NCBI RefSeq assembly: GCF_021290985.1
Contig: NZ_JAJOYU010000008.1
Span: forward strand, 81,666 to 145,665
From: Rheinheimera soli
GTDB lineage: Bacteria; Pseudomonadota; Gammaproteobacteria; Enterobacterales; Alteromonadaceae
Length of the DNA stretch: 64,000 bases
Direction: 5' to 3'
The notes beneath the pieces were generated by a model. That model had not been told where the DNA came from. It ran no database searches and saw only the letters and a list, made by a program, of their open reading frames with translations. Each line of letters opens with the position of its first letter. The first letter of the stretch is position 1. The position numbers and the translations under genes are program-made. Positions 8,868 through 16,374 of this stretch are shown piece after piece.

Positions 8868-9115
8868 TGATCAAGATCCTATTTTTTGGAGCCCTGCGCG
8901 AAAGATTGCAACAGGACAGCCTGAACCTTCCATTGACAACAAGCTGCAGTGTTGAAGAGCTGCAGCATAAACTTTGTTTTCATTCACCAGCTTTTACCGA
9001 GTCATTCACCAGCGCAAATTTGCTTTGTGCGGTAAACCAAAAACTTACAAAGAAGGATCAGATGATTCAAAGTGGTGATGAGGTTGCTTTTTTCCCCCCT
9101 GTAACAGGAGGATAA
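8867..9115 (+). CDS. moaD: Molybdopterin synthase sulfur carrier subunit (MoaD)
   Basis: An 82-residue ubiquitin-like protein. It starts with IKILFFGALRERL, a typical first strand, and ends in FFPPVTGG. The C-terminal Gly-Gly becomes the thiocarboxylate that donates sulfur to cPMP. It partners with MoaE, whose gene begins one base after the moaD stop. The ATG overlaps the moaC stop. Size and ends are normal for MoaD. Confidence 0.93.
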   Translation: MIKILFFGALRERLQQDSLNLPLTTSCSVEELQHKLCFHSPAFTESFTSANLLCAVNQKLTKKDQMIQSGDEVAFFPPVTGG

Positions 9116-9116
9116 A

Positions 9117-9590
9117 ATGACTGAGAAACAATCAGCAGCTATCACAGTAAAAGTTCAGACTGAGGATTTCTCTCAGGAACTGATTTACAAGCAGTTGGCC
9201 GCAATCCCCTATTGCGGCGCAATAGTCACCTTTGTCGGTCTGGTACGTGATCACCCTGAACTTGAGTTGAAGGCGCTGGAATTAGAACATTATCCGGGAA
9301 TGACTGAGCACTGCCTGTACTCTATTGCTGAAGAGGCCGTTCAACGCTTTTCTTTGAAAGCAGTGCAGATAGTTCATCGTGTCGGTTATCTGACGCCAGA
9401 GCAGCAAATTGTAGTGGTTGGCGTCGCTGCAGGACATCGTTCCGATGCCTTTGCAGGTGCAGAATTCATCATGGATTATTTAAAAACCCAAGTCCCTATC
9501 TGGAAAAAGCAGCATGATACGTCAGGAACGCTGTGGGTAGAGGCGAAAACCAGCGATCAACAGCAATACAACAGGTGGTCGAAATGTTGA
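9117..9590 (+). CDS. moaE: Molybdopterin synthase catalytic subunit (MoaE)
   Basis: A 157-residue enzyme that with MoaD inserts the dithiolene sulfurs into cPMP to make molybdopterin. Visible family motifs are GAIVTFVGLVRDHPE, LELEHYPGMTEH, IVHRVGYLTPEQQIVVVGVA, HRSDAFAGAEFIMDYLKT and PIWKKQ, the last containing the active-site lysines. Length is normal. It overlaps the predicted start of modA by seven bases, so the molybdopterin and molybdate transport genes are one transcription unit. Confidence 0.94.
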   Translation: MTEKQSAAITVKVQTEDFSQELIYKQLAAIPYCGAIVTFVGLVRDHPELELKALELEHYPGMTEHCLYSIAEEAVQRFSLKAVQIVHRVGYLTPEQQIVVVGVAAGHRSDAFAGAEFIMDYLKTQVPIWKKQHDTSGTLWVEAKTSDQQQYNRWSKC

Positions 9591-10369
9591 AACTCTGGCC
9601 AGCACAGTCCTTGTTAAATTTTTTTTGTAGCTTGCTTTGTCTTGTGAGTTTCAGCATCCATGCCGAACAACAGCTTGTACTCAGAGTTGCGGCAGCATCA
9701 GATTTACGTGACGCACTGAACGCTATTAGCCACGAATTTCAACAAACTGAGCCGGGAATACCTGTTCAGATCGTATTTGGGTCGTCAGGAAAACTGAGCC
9801 AACAAATACAGCACGGAGCTCCTTATGATCTCTATTTCTCTGCAGATATGCATTTCGCAGAACAGTTATGGCAAAAAGGTTTTGCCCAGCACGCACCAGT
9901 CGCTATCGGTATTGGCCATTTAGTTTTAGTCACAAGAGCTACACTTAAACCTGCAATCCAATTAGAAGACCTTGAGGCTCCGCACTTTCGCCATATAGCC
10001 ATTGCTGAACCACAACACGCCCCCTATGGCGACAGAGCTAAACAAGCTTTAGAAAATAGCGGGCTTTGGAACAAACTGGAAAAAAAAATTGTATATGGAG
10101 AGAATGTCGCCAAGACTTTTCAACTGGTACAAAGCGGGGCAGCTGATGCAGCACTGGTTGGTATGGCATTGGTGACCAAACCAGAGCATACTCAACCATA
10201 CCCAATCATAAACCAGAATTTGCACAGGCCTTTAGAAACGACTTTTGTCACGGTAAAAAGAGCGCAAAGTTCTGCAGAAATAACCTCCAGAGCTCACCAG
10301 TTCAGTGACTTTATGCGCTCAGACAAAGCACAAAAACTACTGCTGAGTTATGGATTCACTGCCCCATGA
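9584..10369 (+). CDS. modA: Molybdate ABC transporter substrate-binding protein (ModA)
   Basis: A 261-residue periplasmic binding protein. The N-terminus has a hydrophobic signal segment ending near SIHA, and the mature chain begins EQQLVLRVAAASDLRDAL, the usual ModA opening with oxyanion-binding Ser/Ala residues. FGSSGKLSQQIQHGAPYDLYFSAD and the YGENVAKTFQLVQSGAADAALVG region follow in the expected order. I chose the ATG behind AGGTGG rather than the earlier in-frame start inside moaE. It overlaps moaE by seven bases and modB by four. It captures molybdate (or tungstate) for ModB/ModC. Confidence 0.92.
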   Translation: MLKLWPAQSLLNFFCSLLCLVSFSIHAEQQLVLRVAAASDLRDALNAISHEFQQTEPGIPVQIVFGSSGKLSQQIQHGAPYDLYFSADMHFAEQLWQKGFAQHAPVAIGIGHLVLVTRATLKPAIQLEDLEAPHFRHIAIAEPQHAPYGDRAKQALENSGLWNKLEKKIVYGENVAKTFQLVQSGAADAALVGMALVTKPEHTQPYPIINQNLHRPLETTFVTVKRAQSSAEITSRAHQFSDFMRSDKAQKLLLSYGFTAP

Positions 10370-11055
10370 ACCTTACGTTTCTAGACCTTAGCACCGAAGA
10401 CTGGCAGGCTATTTGGTTGACGCTCAAATTGTGCAGCCTCACCACCCTGATATTGCTATGCATCGCTATTCCTTTGGCCTGGTGGCTGGCATTTGGTCAA
10501 CAGAAACGTCATAGTTTCGTTGAGGCTTTGGTCACTCTTCCTCTGGTGTTGCCTCCAACTGTGCTTGGTTTTTATCTTTTGCTGCTACTCAGTCCAAATC
10601 ATGGCATTGGTCATTGGCTTACTGCAGCTGGACTACCGCCCTTGTTGTTCAGTTTTGAGGGGCTTGTACTGGGGTCCGTGATTTATTCTCTACCATTTGC
10701 AGTACAACCTCTGAAGCAATGTTTTCGTAGCATTGGCTATCAACCTCTGGAGACAGCCGCATTACTGGGCGCTAAAAAGTTCGATAGGTTTTACAATGTG
10801 CTGCTGCCTCTGGCAAAACCAGGCTTAATAGCGGCAGCCAGCTTGAGTTTTGCCCATACCTTAGGTGAGTTTGGCATGATCATGATGATTGGCGGTAGTA
10901 TAGCTGGCGAAACTAAAGTACTTTCCGTGCTTATTTACGATCACACTGAAGCCATGAATTACGACGCAGCCCATCAGCTGTCTTTTTTCCTGTTAGTGTT
11001 ATCCGTTGTACTACTATTCATTCTAAATCGCTGGCAGCAGGATAGTCGCAGATGA
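10366..11055 (+). CDS. modB: Molybdate ABC transporter permease (ModB)
   Basis: A 229-residue inner-membrane permease with about five or six helices. The cytoplasmic EAA loop, ETAALLGAKKFDRFYNVLLPLAKPG, which contacts ModC, is visible near residues 125-150. VTLPLVLPPTVLGFYLL is the ModB-type segment after the second helix, and HTLGEFGMIMMIGGSIAGET is characteristic of molybdate and sulfate permeases. ATGA overlaps with modA before it and modC after it. Confidence 0.93.
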   Translation: MNLTFLDLSTEDWQAIWLTLKLCSLTTLILLCIAIPLAWWLAFGQQKRHSFVEALVTLPLVLPPTVLGFYLLLLLSPNHGIGHWLTAAGLPPLLFSFEGLVLGSVIYSLPFAVQPLKQCFRSIGYQPLETAALLGAKKFDRFYNVLLPLAKPGLIAAASLSFAHTLGEFGMIMMIGGSIAGETKVLSVLIYDHTEAMNYDAAHQLSFFLLVLSVVLLFILNRWQQDSRR

Positions 11056-12269
11056 ACTACAGACACGACTTTATCCCTCCAGTGTCTGGTGGCAGGTTAG
11101 GCAAAGCTGCCGCTTACCTCAGGCAGCTGATGCATTCAATCGTCCACTCCACTGACGTAAAAGAAACGCCCTGTTTAAAGAAACCAGAAGCGTCATCGTT
11201 ATTGATCGATATTTCGCTTCAACGCCAGGGTTTCAAGTTACAGATAAACACGCACATTGCTTTAACAGGTATTACCGCCATTTTTGGGCGCTCAGGATCC
11301 GGCAAAACAAGCTTACTAAGAGCACTAGCCGGTCTTGAACCCAAGGTCACCGGAGATATCTGTTTTGGCGAGCAAGTCTGGCTTTCAGACACGTACAAAT
11401 GTCCGGCAGAGCAAAGGCGAATTGGCTTAGTGAGTCAAAATGATTCACTGCTACCTCATCTCACTGTTGAACAAAATCTGCTATTTGGTTACCAGCGGAC
11501 CAGTCCAGACTTACGTCAATTGCATCCAGAGGATATCTATCAGCAGCTTGATTTAACCCCTCTGCTTCACAGATCTGTGCAGCAGTTGTCCGGCGGTCAG
11601 AAACAGAGAGTTGCTCTTGGCCGAGCACTACTGGCACAACCCCAGTTATTGCTGCTCGATGAACCATTGAGCGCTCTGGATCGGATAGGAAGACAAGAGA
11701 TTGTGCCCTATTTACGGAAGGTACTTATCGATATCAATATTCCAGTTTTGTTTATCAGCCACCAATTAGAGGATGTGGTACAACTGGCCGACTATCTGGT
11801 TTTGATCGAGCAGGGACAGCTAAAGGCTCAGGGAGCGCTAGCAAAATTACTGCACAGCGAGCCTGGATTGCAATCAGAAGCGATGAGTTTGTTATATGCC
11901 AGACAATTACCCAAGGATGAATTATTATCTTCATCCGTCAGCCCCTTTATCCTGAGTGCTCAGCAAATCTTATTGCCAGCGCCGCTGTCACAAAGTACGG
12001 CCTTGCCTAACACATGTAGATTAAGGATCCGGGCAAAAGACGTCAGTGTCAGCCTGCGACCTTTAGAACAGAGTTCGATACAGGTGCAGTTGCCTGTTCA
12101 GGTAAAGCACTGGCAGGCGACGTCACATCAAGCCGAATTACTTTTATATATGTCACTCAGTGATGGCCAACAACTGAGCGCTCAGATAAGCCAATACTCT
12201 TTCGACCAATTAGGCATTAAAAAAGACTGCAGACTTTATGCAAATATAAAGGCTGCAGCTATCAGTTGA
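11052..12269 (+). CDS. modC: Molybdate ABC transporter ATPase (ModC) with N-terminal extension
   Basis: The cytoplasmic ATPase that drives molybdate import. Walker A is GRSGSGKTSLL near residue 80, the ABC signature is LSGGQKQRVALGRALL, Walker B is LLLLDEPLSALD and the H-loop is LFISHQLEDV. The last third, after about residue 290, is a MOP-like molybdate-binding domain. At 405 residues it is longer than usual ModC (about 350-365), because some 50 unusual residues precede the first ABC strand. Translation could also begin at the internal Met27, but the first ATG overlaps the modB stop as in the rest of the operon. It converges with the decarboxylase gene, with 10 bases between the stops. Confidence 0.93.
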   Translation: MNYRHDFIPPVSGGRLGKAAAYLRQLMHSIVHSTDVKETPCLKKPEASSLLIDISLQRQGFKLQINTHIALTGITAIFGRSGSGKTSLLRALAGLEPKVTGDICFGEQVWLSDTYKCPAEQRRIGLVSQNDSLLPHLTVEQNLLFGYQRTSPDLRQLHPEDIYQQLDLTPLLHRSVQQLSGGQKQRVALGRALLAQPQLLLLDEPLSALDRIGRQEIVPYLRKVLIDINIPVLFISHQLEDVVQLADYLVLIEQGQLKAQGALAKLLHSEPGLQSEAMSLLYARQLPKDELLSSSVSPFILSAQQILLPAPLSQSTALPNTCRLRIRAKDVSVSLRPLEQSSIQVQLPVQVKHWQATSHQAELLLYMSLSDGQQLSAQISQYSFDQLGIKKDCRLYANIKAAAIS

Positions 12270-12279
12270 TTATCATCTG

Positions 12280-13947
12280 CTAGATTGCCGGTAAGGCTTT
12301 TTTCTGCGCAGCTAGAAAACCATTTGCAAATGCCTGCAAACGCTCGCTGCGGCTATCCACCGGCAGTATCAGCTCGATTAATGTAAATTTTGTTGGTTCT
12401 TGTATCGCCATCATCATCGCTTGCTCTAATTCATCAAAATTTCTGACTTTATGACTCTCACCGCCCATGCCTTTGGCAATGACTGAGTAATCCCAGCCCT
12501 GGAGACAAGTAGAACTTAAATCGGGTGAAAAAGCTTTGATCATTTGCCAGCTACTATTGTTGAACAACAAGACAATAGGAGCAAAACCATATCTGGTGCA
12601 ATGTCCAAGCTCCAGTCCCGTCATTTGGAAGGCACCGTCGCCGACTAACACTAAAGGACGAAGACCTGTTGCAGCCTGGACACCCAGCGCAGCAGGCACC
12701 GCATATCCCATAGACGCATAAAATGATGGGGCTAACAAGGTAGATGACCTCAGATGCAAAGACGCGAAAAGACAATCACCAATATCACTGACCACCGGAA
12801 CAGTGGAAGAATGCTGGCTTAGTATCTCATCCACTACAGCAACTGCGTTGACCGAATTAAAGCTATTCGCAGAACGAGTTCTTCTGCTTTTTAATCTGTT
12901 TTGTTTTGCAGCCTGAATAGGAAAAGATGGTAAATCTGTTGAAAGCAAAATCGACAATAAATCCCGAATAGCCAAATCATGGAAGGCAAAGCCTGCCATT
13001 CTGAGTTCTCCCTGCTGGACAAGTATCGATTTTTCTATCGGAAACAATGCCTGATGAGCAGCAAAATTACTGTCGCTTTGAATAACTCCTAACTGAATGA
13101 TTAAATCGGCGTCTCGGATCAGTTCATACTGAGACTGATCCTTGCTGTCGATAAAAACCCCCGCATACAAAGGATGTAACTGGTCAACACAAGCTCGCCC
13201 CAGCAAAGTGGTCATCATAGGAATATTCAATTGGGAGGAAAGTTGCTCAACTAAAGCGCCAATCCCAAAACGGCGAACTCCAATACCACACAATAACACC
13301 GGATTTTTAGCTTGAACTAACCGTCTTTTAATTTCCTCTGCCGCAACTGACAACAGTTGTTTATGCTGAAGATCTGAATGAATTAAGGCGCTGCATAGCT
13401 TTGAATCCGACCGTTCAACATCTATGGCCGGGAGTACCCAATTTGAAGCATCCCGAGGCATTTCAATCAATATTGGACGAGATTCCTTTAGGCAACAGTG
13501 AATGGCATGAGAAAGCTCTGCAGCCGCCGTATTCACGTCATCTAACCTTACTTGTGCACAAGTAATCTCCCTATAAATATCCCGCTGGGAATCTACATGC
13601 CGTGCTTGATGGTGAATAACTAATTCCCTATTTAGTTCTTGTTTAGATGGAAAACCCGCGATAATGATAAGCGGAACCTGTTCCATATAAGCTTGAGCCA
13701 CGGCATTTACAGCATTGAGCGCTCCGGCTCCATAGGTTAATACAGCAACAGAAGGTTTATTACTGATCCTTGCAGCACCGTCCGCAGCAAAGATGGCTGA
13801 TGGCTCATGACTCAGGTAATAAAGTGGGATTTTTCCGGACTGTTCTATCGCTAAAAATAAAGGTAAGACGAAGTCACCCGGAATGCCGAAGATTTGCTGG
13901 GCACCAGTTTGTTGAATTTGCTCTAACAATAAATCGACCAGCTTCAT
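12280..13947 (-). CDS. Thiamine-diphosphate 2-keto-acid decarboxylase (indolepyruvate/phenylpyruvate type)
   Basis: A 555-residue ThDP enzyme. The N-terminal domain has IFGIPGDFVLPLF and the conserved Glu in YLSHEPSAIFAADG, plus GAGALNAVNAVAQAYMEQVP. An HH pair (VIHHQARHVDSQRDIYREIT) matches the catalytic histidines of pyruvate/indolepyruvate decarboxylases, which acetolactate synthases lack. The ThDP/Mg motif is VGDGAFQMTG followed by LLFNNSSWQM. It most resembles phenylpyruvate/indolepyruvate decarboxylases that make aryl-acetaldehydes. The ATG follows GAGGTG. An exact FNR box and a NarL heptamer cluster lie directly upstream, so I infer anaerobic, nitrate-modulated expression. The substrate is uncertain; a fermentative or aromatic amino-acid overflow role is possible. 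Confidence 0.8.
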   Translation of the reverse strand: MKLVDLLLEQIQQTGAQQIFGIPGDFVLPLFLAIEQSGKIPLYYLSHEPSAIFAADGAARISNKPSVAVLTYGAGALNAVNAVAQAYMEQVPLIIIAGFPSKQELNRELVIHHQARHVDSQRDIYREITCAQVRLDDVNTAAAELSHAIHCCLKESRPILIEMPRDASNWVLPAIDVERSDSKLCSALIHSDLQHKQLLSVAAEEIKRRLVQAKNPVLLCGIGVRRFGIGALVEQLSSQLNIPMMTTLLGRACVDQLHPLYAGVFIDSKDQSQYELIRDADLIIQLGVIQSDSNFAAHQALFPIEKSILVQQGELRMAGFAFHDLAIRDLLSILLSTDLPSFPIQAAKQNRLKSRRTRSANSFNSVNAVAVVDEILSQHSSTVPVVSDIGDCLFASLHLRSSTLLAPSFYASMGYAVPAALGVQAATGLRPLVLVGDGAFQMTGLELGHCTRYGFAPIVLLFNNSSWQMIKAFSPDLSSTCLQGWDYSVIAKGMGGESHKVRNFDELEQAMMMAIQEPTKFTLIELILPVDSRSERLQAFANGFLAAQKKALPAI

Positions 13948-14003
13948 AATCACACCTCACATTTTTAGTTCACAAAGTGTGCGGCGAAGCTGGCTGGGTA
14001 TTA

Positions 14004-14017
14004 TTGATTTAGATCAA
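14004..14017. promoter_or_regulatory. FNR box, exact consensus, before the decarboxylase
   Basis: TTGATTTAGATCAA is an exact match to TTGATNNNNATCAA. It is 57 bases upstream of the decarboxylase ATG on the minus strand, a spacing that puts a transcript start about 20 bases before the gene if FNR binds at -41.5. Confidence 0.85.
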
Positions 14018-14045
14018 GCTGTGCAACAGACAAGGATGGCAATAA

Positions 14046-14067
14046 GGGGGTACTACCACCTACCCCT
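14046..14067. promoter_or_regulatory. Cluster of NarL/NarP heptamers
   Basis: Three heptamers crowd together: GGGGGTA (14046-14052), TACCACC (14054-14060) and TACCCCT (14061-14067); the last fits TACYYMT exactly. They lie upstream of the FNR box of the decarboxylase gene. The spacing is not the standard 7-2-7 pair, so NarL rather than NarP, or repression, is possible. Confidence 0.5.
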
Positions 14068-14141
14068 CTCTGCTCTTGCTAAAAAACTGCGGCTAACCAA
14101 CTGAGAGGTTTACAGACAAAAAAGCGTTAAGGATCATTGAA

Positions 14142-15377
14142 CTAATTTAATAGTTCACTGAAAAACTGTACTGCAACCAAGTCCCCAGCTGCAACATCAG
14201 AGCGTTCAGCCTCAAGAACAGCGAAACAATTCGCATCAATTAATGACGTCAGCATACCCGAGCTGTCTTTGCCTACAGGCCGGACTGTCAGGCGTCCATC
14301 GCCTTGCTCCACAACTGCGCGCTGAAAATCAAGACGCCCTGGTTTTTTGCGAAAGGTATGCGAGGCAACGGCCTCGAATAACGGCCTTTGCATCACCTTC
14401 TCTCCTGCTAACTTTCGAAGAGCTGGCTGTGCCAGTTGATCTAAAGTGACTATTGCAGACACCGGATTACCTGGTAGACCAAAAAACCAACAGTCATTTA
14501 ATTTGCCAAACGCAAAAGGTTTTCCAGGTTTAATGGCTACTTTCCAAAAGTCTACTTGTCCTAATTCGGCCAACACTTGTTTGGTGTAATCAGAGTCACC
14601 GACCGACACACCGCCACTGGTGATCAGAGCATCAGCTTCTGCCGCAACCTTTTGGAACAGTGTTTTAAGCTGCACAGGATCATCTGCCACCCAGCCATAA
14701 TCAACCAACTCAAGATCCAAGCGTTTCAACATAGCGGCCAAAACAAACCTGTTACTGTCATAAAGCTGTCCGTCGCTTAAGCTCTCTCCGGGTTTTACAA
14801 GCTCATCCCCTGTTGATAACACTCCCACTTTCAGCTTACGAAACACAGGCAACCTGGCAAAGCCCAAAGTCGCCGCCAAACCAAGGTGCAACGGGCCCAG
14901 CCTCTGTCCTGCCGATAAGACTAGAGTGCCTTTTTCAATTTCGCTGCCAGCAAGACGCACATGAGCACCTGCTGAAACCTTTGATTTAAACTCAATACTG
15001 CCATCCGACTGAAGCTGGACGTCCTCTTGCATCACAACAGTATCTAATCCCGCCGGTAATTCGGCTCCTGTCATGATCCGGACACAACAGCCAGCAGGAA
15101 CAGGTTGACGATAAGGGTGTCCAGCCAGGCTATGGCCAACGACTCTAAATAACCTATGGCAGTGAAGGTCAGCAAACTTAACAGCGTAACCATCCATAGC
15201 TGAATTGTGATAAGAAGGTATTTGCAAGGGTGAATGAATATCCTCAGTGAGGATTCGGCCAAGACAACAATCTAACGGAGTAATTTCCGCAGAAAGTTTA
15301 CAATTTACAGCATTGAGCAATGTTGTCACTGCAGCTTCAAAGGTCAACATCGTATTCTTACTCTCAGAGGCGTTCAT
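14142..15377 (-). CDS. moeA: Molybdopterin molybdenumtransferase (MoeA)
   Basis: Inserts molybdenum into adenylylated molybdopterin. The 411-residue length from the chosen ATG equals that of E. coli MoeA. Motifs: LGRILTEDIHSPLQIPSYHNSAMDGYA at the start, RIMTGAELPAGLDTVVMQED, VGVLSTGDELVKPGE with the MPT-binding loop LITSGGVSVGDSDYTK, and FGLPGNPVSAIVT. AAGGA lies seven bases before the start; an earlier in-frame start lacks this. It lies 35 bases after narL on the same strand, so cofactor completion and the nitrate response regulator are likely co-transcribed. It is separated from the rest of the moa genes and has no riboswitch of its own. Confidence 0.95.
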   Translation of the reverse strand: MNASESKNTMLTFEAAVTTLLNAVNCKLSAEITPLDCCLGRILTEDIHSPLQIPSYHNSAMDGYAVKFADLHCHRLFRVVGHSLAGHPYRQPVPAGCCVRIMTGAELPAGLDTVVMQEDVQLQSDGSIEFKSKVSAGAHVRLAGSEIEKGTLVLSAGQRLGPLHLGLAATLGFARLPVFRKLKVGVLSTGDELVKPGESLSDGQLYDSNRFVLAAMLKRLDLELVDYGWVADDPVQLKTLFQKVAAEADALITSGGVSVGDSDYTKQVLAELGQVDFWKVAIKPGKPFAFGKLNDCWFFGLPGNPVSAIVTLDQLAQPALRKLAGEKVMQRPLFEAVASHTFRKKPGRLDFQRAVVEQGDGRLTVRPVGKDSSGMLTSLIDANCFAVLEAERSDVAAGDLVAVQFFSELLN

Positions 15378-15412
15378 TAAAAGATCCTTTGTCTTCGTAA
15401 AACGGCGTTCCT

Positions 15413-16057
15413 TCAACTCTGGTTATTTACCATCCAGACAGCCGCTTCAACTCTGGAACGTAAATTGAGTTTCTTCAATAAATGCTTAACATGCACCTTT
15501 ACTGTTCCATCTGAGATATCTAATTCACGTGCAATAAGTTTATTGCTGCGCCCTTTAGCAATTAAACTCAATATTTCATATTCCCTGTTGGTTAGACTAT
15601 TGATGTCGGCAGCTGGCTTTTCCGCAGGCCGCCTGATGGCCGCCGCTAACGCCGCATTCACGGCATCACTCAATACCATTTTTCCGCTCGCGGCTTTTTT
15701 TATTTGCTCTAACAACTCATCAGGGTCTGAGTCTTTCAGTAAGTAACCATCAGCTCCCTGACTAATGGCCTTGATAACATCTTCATTGTTATCAGAGACA
15801 GTCAACATAACAATTCTTGAGGTGATCCCTTCGTCACGAAGTCTTTTTAAGGTTTCAAGCCCATCCATCCCCTGCATATTCAAATCGAGAATAATCAAAT
15901 CGGGTTCCGTTTCAGAGACCATTTCCAAGGCTTCAGCACCAGAGCCCGCTTCTGCAATAATTTCAAACTCAGGTTCAAAGCCCAATAACTGACGAAGTCC
16001 CTTACGAAGTAATGGGTGATCATCAACAAGCATCACAGTTGTTTTACAATCTGACAT
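15413..16057 (-). CDS. narL: Nitrate/nitrite response regulator (NarL family)
   Basis: A 214-residue two-component regulator. The receiver domain has VMLVDDHPLLRKGL with the acidic pair, the phosphoacceptor Asp in LIILDLNMQGMDG, and the conserved Thr and Lys in VMLTVSDNN and GYLLKDSDP. After a linker the LuxR/GerE helix-turn-helix begins at SLTNREYEILSLIAKG and continues GTVKVHVKHLLKKL. The ATG used has GGAG before it and gives an N-terminus equal in length to E. coli NarL; a start 15 bases upstream is also possible. It should bind the many 7-2-7 heptamer pairs in this window. It heads narL-moeA, while its partner narX is 2 kb away beyond a convergent narK. Confidence 0.92.
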   Translation of the reverse strand: MSDCKTTVMLVDDHPLLRKGLRQLLGFEPEFEIIAEAGSGAEALEMVSETEPDLIILDLNMQGMDGLETLKRLRDEGITSRIVMLTVSDNNEDVIKAISQGADGYLLKDSDPDELLEQIKKAASGKMVLSDAVNAALAAAIRRPAEKPAADINSLTNREYEILSLIAKGRSNKLIARELDISDGTVKVHVKHLLKKLNLRSRVEAAVWMVNNQS

Positions 16058-16122
16058 TTCATTCTCCGACATCCAAATCTCCACGCACAAGCATATGCTG
16101 CAGTATTGTATGGGTAGTTAGT

Positions 16123-16136
16123 TTGATTTATACCAT
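16123..16136. promoter_or_regulatory. Weak FNR-like site upstream of narL
   Basis: TTGATTTATACCAT keeps the left half of an FNR box exactly but has two mismatches in the right half. It lies about 70 bases upstream of the narL start. Evidence is weak. Confidence 0.3.
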
Positions 16137-16246
16137 GTCCCAGAGAATGTTTGACACATCCCTCTTTTACACACTATCTGACGAACCTACAGCAGCACCT
16201 GTAAGCCATTGTTTTATTTAAAAATAAATTTATAAACCACTATGCA

Positions 16247-16262
16247 TACCTCCTTGTAGGTA
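16247..16262. promoter_or_regulatory. NarL/NarP 7-2-7 site before the second narK
   Basis: TACCTCCTTGTAGGTA is an inverted heptamer pair with a two-base spacer, 112 bases upstream of the narK ATG. It is almost the same distance as the heptamer pair before the first narK. No FNR box is seen between it and the gene. Confidence 0.7.
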
Positions 16263-16374
16263 TCTACTCTGCCTAACAATTCTGTCAGAACTAACTCCTC
16301 AGAACAATTGTAGTGGCTTACAGCTGTCTGCATAGTTCCATAGCACCTTTTCTGGGTTAGCACGGAGTGAAACT

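Noticed and set aside
12280..13947. Acetolactate synthase (IlvB)
   Set aside because: The His-His pair and overall pattern match indolepyruvate/pyruvate decarboxylases, and no small subunit gene follows.
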